Part shown: positions 62,848 to 64,000 of the stretch, in pieces
How the letters are laid out: each line of letters starts with the position of its first letter
Numbering within the stretch: the first letter of the stretch is position 1
Assembly (NCBI GenBank): GCA_942636505.2
Contig: CALOGB020000221.1
Location: 434,001-498,000 of the forward strand
DNA from: an uncultured bacterium
GTDB taxonomy: Bacteria > Pseudomonadota > Alphaproteobacteria > Sphingomonadales > Sphingomonadaceae
Reading direction: 5' to 3'
DNA: 64,000 nt
Made by a program: the position numbers and the translations under genes
Notes under the pieces: generated by a model
Database searches by the model: none
The model's input: only the letters and a program-made list of their open reading frames with translations
What the model was told of the DNA's origin: nothing

Positions 62848-63232
62848 GCAACTACTGGCGGTTACCGCGCTTCTCTCGCTCCCGCTCGCAGCCTGCGGGC
62901 GGGGGGCGTCCAGCGCGGAGGTCGAGGCCAAGCAGAAGGCCGAAACCGCGGGGGACAGCCGTATCGCGTGCGCGCAGGGTGAAGCCGCGTTCGCGTCGAT
63001 CTGTACGGTCGAGCAGGCGCAAGGCGAGGATGGCCTGGTCCTGACCATTCGCCATCCAGACGGGGCCTTTCGCCGATTGCTGGTAACGCAGGACGGCCGT
63101 GGTGTGATCGCGGCCGACGGCGCCGAGGTGGCGAAGGTCACGATCAAGGGCACGGACGGCATCGAGGTCGCGCTGGGCGGCAACCGTTACCGCCTCCCGG
63201 CCACCGTCAAGGGCGCGATCAAGCCGTCATGA
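62828..63232 (+). CDS. Small lipoprotein
   Basis: The 134-residue protein has a lipoprotein signal (KQLLAVTALLSLPLAAC) with lipobox LAAC and acylated C23. The mature part is hydrophilic with two further cysteines (IACAQGEAAFASICTVE) that could form a disulfide, then a beta-rich C-terminus. Family not recognised. It overlaps ilvD by 20 bp and the next gene by ATGA, so it lies in the ilvD operon. Confidence 0.75.
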   Translation: MSTRISKQLLAVTALLSLPLAACGRGASSAEVEAKQKAETAGDSRIACAQGEAAFASICTVEQAQGEDGLVLTIRHPDGAFRRLLVTQDGRGVIAADGAEVAKVTIKGTDGIEVALGGNRYRLPATVKGAIKPS

Positions 63233-64000
63233 TCGGGATCGAAGGACAGCCGGTCCTCACCGCCGCCGAAATGCGCGCGGCGGAGGATGCGGTGATCGCC
63301 ACCGGCGTTTCGGTGGACACGCTGATGGAGCGCGCCGGTACTGCGATCGCTGAGGCAGTCCGCCGGCTCGCGGGTCCGAACGAAGTCCTGATCCTCTGCG
63401 GCCCCGGCAACAACGGCGGCGACGGCTACGTCGCAGCCCGCGTGCTCATGGAAATGGGCGTGGCCGTCCGCGTCGCGGCGCTGTCGGAACCCAAGACGGA
63501 TGCGGCGAAGTCGGCGAGGGCAGGGTGGCTAGGCCCGGTCGACACGCTGGCGGGGGCAAAGCCCGCCCCGATCCTGGTCGACGCGCTGTTCGGCACGGGC
63601 CTCACGCGCCCGCTCGACGCCAGTACAACATCGACCCCCAACCGTTCCCCCGCGGACGCGGGGGCCCAGCTAAATCCCGAGGGCTTACCTAGCGGCCTAT
63701 CCTGGGCCCCCGCGTCCGCGGGGGAACGGTCTGTGGTCGAGTGTCTCCATTTCCTCGCAAACGCCGCGCAGCTCAGCATCGCTGTCGACCTGCCCAGTGG
63801 TCTTGCCACCGACACAGGCGAGGCGCTGAGCACGCCGCCCGTCTTCGACCTCACCCTCGCGCTCGGCGCGGTAAAACCAGCGCACCTCCTCCAACCCGCC
63901 GCGCGCTTTTGCGGCCAGATTCGTCTCCTCGACATCGGCGTCCTCACTGCCAGCCAAGCCGAAGTCCTCAAGGCCCCAAGCCTTCCAGCCCCCGGCCCGG
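63229..64000 (+). CDS. nnrD: NAD(P)HX epimerase/dehydratase (YjeF/Nnr), partial, with in-frame palindromic insert
   Basis: The gene starts at ATG 63229 and is open for 257 codons to the window edge. The N-terminal epimerase domain is clear: LTAAEMRAAED, ERAGTAIAEAV, CGPGNNGGDGYVAARVL (57-73), DALFGTG and AVDLPSG. These enzymes repair damaged NAD(P)H hydrates; the full protein is probably bifunctional with an ATP/ADP-dependent dehydratase half beyond the edge. Between GTGLTRPLD and LHFLANAAQLSIAVDLPSG there are about 30 extra residues (RSPADAGAQ...WAPASAGER) encoded by a palindromic element. The frame is intact. Confidence 0.88.
   Translation, partial: MIGIEGQPVLTAAEMRAAEDAVIATGVSVDTLMERAGTAIAEAVRRLAGPNEVLILCGPGNNGGDGYVAARVLMEMGVAVRVAALSEPKTDAAKSARAGWLGPVDTLAGAKPAPILVDALFGTGLTRPLDASTTSTPNRSPADAGAQLNPEGLPSGLSWAPASAGERSVVECLHFLANAAQLSIAVDLPSGLATDTGEALSTPPVFDLTLALGAVKPAHLLQPAARFCGQIRLLDIGVLTASQAEVLKAPSLPAPGP
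63642..63729. repeat. Palindromic element inside the NAD(P)HX epimerase gene (family C)
   Basis: Perfect 28-bp inverted arms (63642-63669 and 63702-63729, starting CCGTTCCCCCGCGGACGCGG) flank a 32-bp spacer. The arms match the intergenic copies at 55289 and 57692. The element is translated in the host frame. The perfect arms suggest it is recent or under repair by gene conversion. Confidence 0.95.

Noticed and set aside
63426..63971. Minus-strand frame of 181 codons at the right edge
   Set aside because: It is antisense to the NAD(P)HX epimerase gene, which carries all family motifs in the plus frame.

Overview
The window is chromosomal DNA from a GC-rich alphaproteobacterium, most probably Sphingomonas or a close relative. 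The evidence is the cell-cycle genes cckA and popZ, a large TonB-dependent receptor beside a sugar operon, Flp pilins, many ATGA/GTGA gene overlaps, and many palindromic intergenic repeats. No rRNA, prophage, insertion sequence or CRISPR array was seen. The last gene runs off the right edge.

0.1-15.6 kb: an N-acetylglucosamine and glycan catabolic island. A GntR/UTRA regulator (nagR-like) and a GH2 glycosidase lie on the plus strand. On the minus strand are a glycosylasparaginase and CutC, then the core route nagB-II, nagA, nagF (EIIA-HPr-EI fusion) and nagE (EIIC-EIIB). A divergent TonB receptor probably brings the oligosaccharide across the outer membrane. Together they cover uptake, trimming of glycans, PTS phosphorylation, deacetylation and deamination. 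NagE carries an extra EIIB-like domain in which the phosphocysteine aligns with histidine.

15.7-33.7 kb: housekeeping. tRNA-Thr, a DUF429-like protein, a YjbR/MmcQ protein, rarA, a YqjI-like PadR repressor with a perfect inverted-repeat operator plus DUF2218, a GT4 glycosyltransferase, radA, a cysteine-cluster protein, cvpA, a NifU/IscU-like protein, a Kef-type antiporter, DUF423, DUF2256, aroB-aroK, xerD, accA, two Flp pilins and mutT.

34-41.9 kb: a small-protein, stress and sensing segment (BLUF photosensor, YozE-like protein, YflT-like protein, several tiny acidic proteins), then tRNA-Cys, an AraC regulator, a PCMT-like methyltransferase, tolC and popZ.

42-64 kb: valS, a MATE transporter, a NYN protein, DoxX, greB, a lytic transglycosylase, dapA, smpB, DUF2062, two adjacent M13 metallopeptidases, cckA, a single-domain receiver, ilvD, a lipoprotein and an NAD(P)HX epimerase/dehydratase gene.

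The most unusual feature is the set of about 20 palindromic elements of at least four families. Most sit between genes, but two lie inside conserved enzymes without breaking the frame: valS (43508-43607) and the NAD(P)HX repair gene (63642-63729, perfect 28-bp arms). They resemble in principle the protein-coding palindromic elements of Rickettsia.
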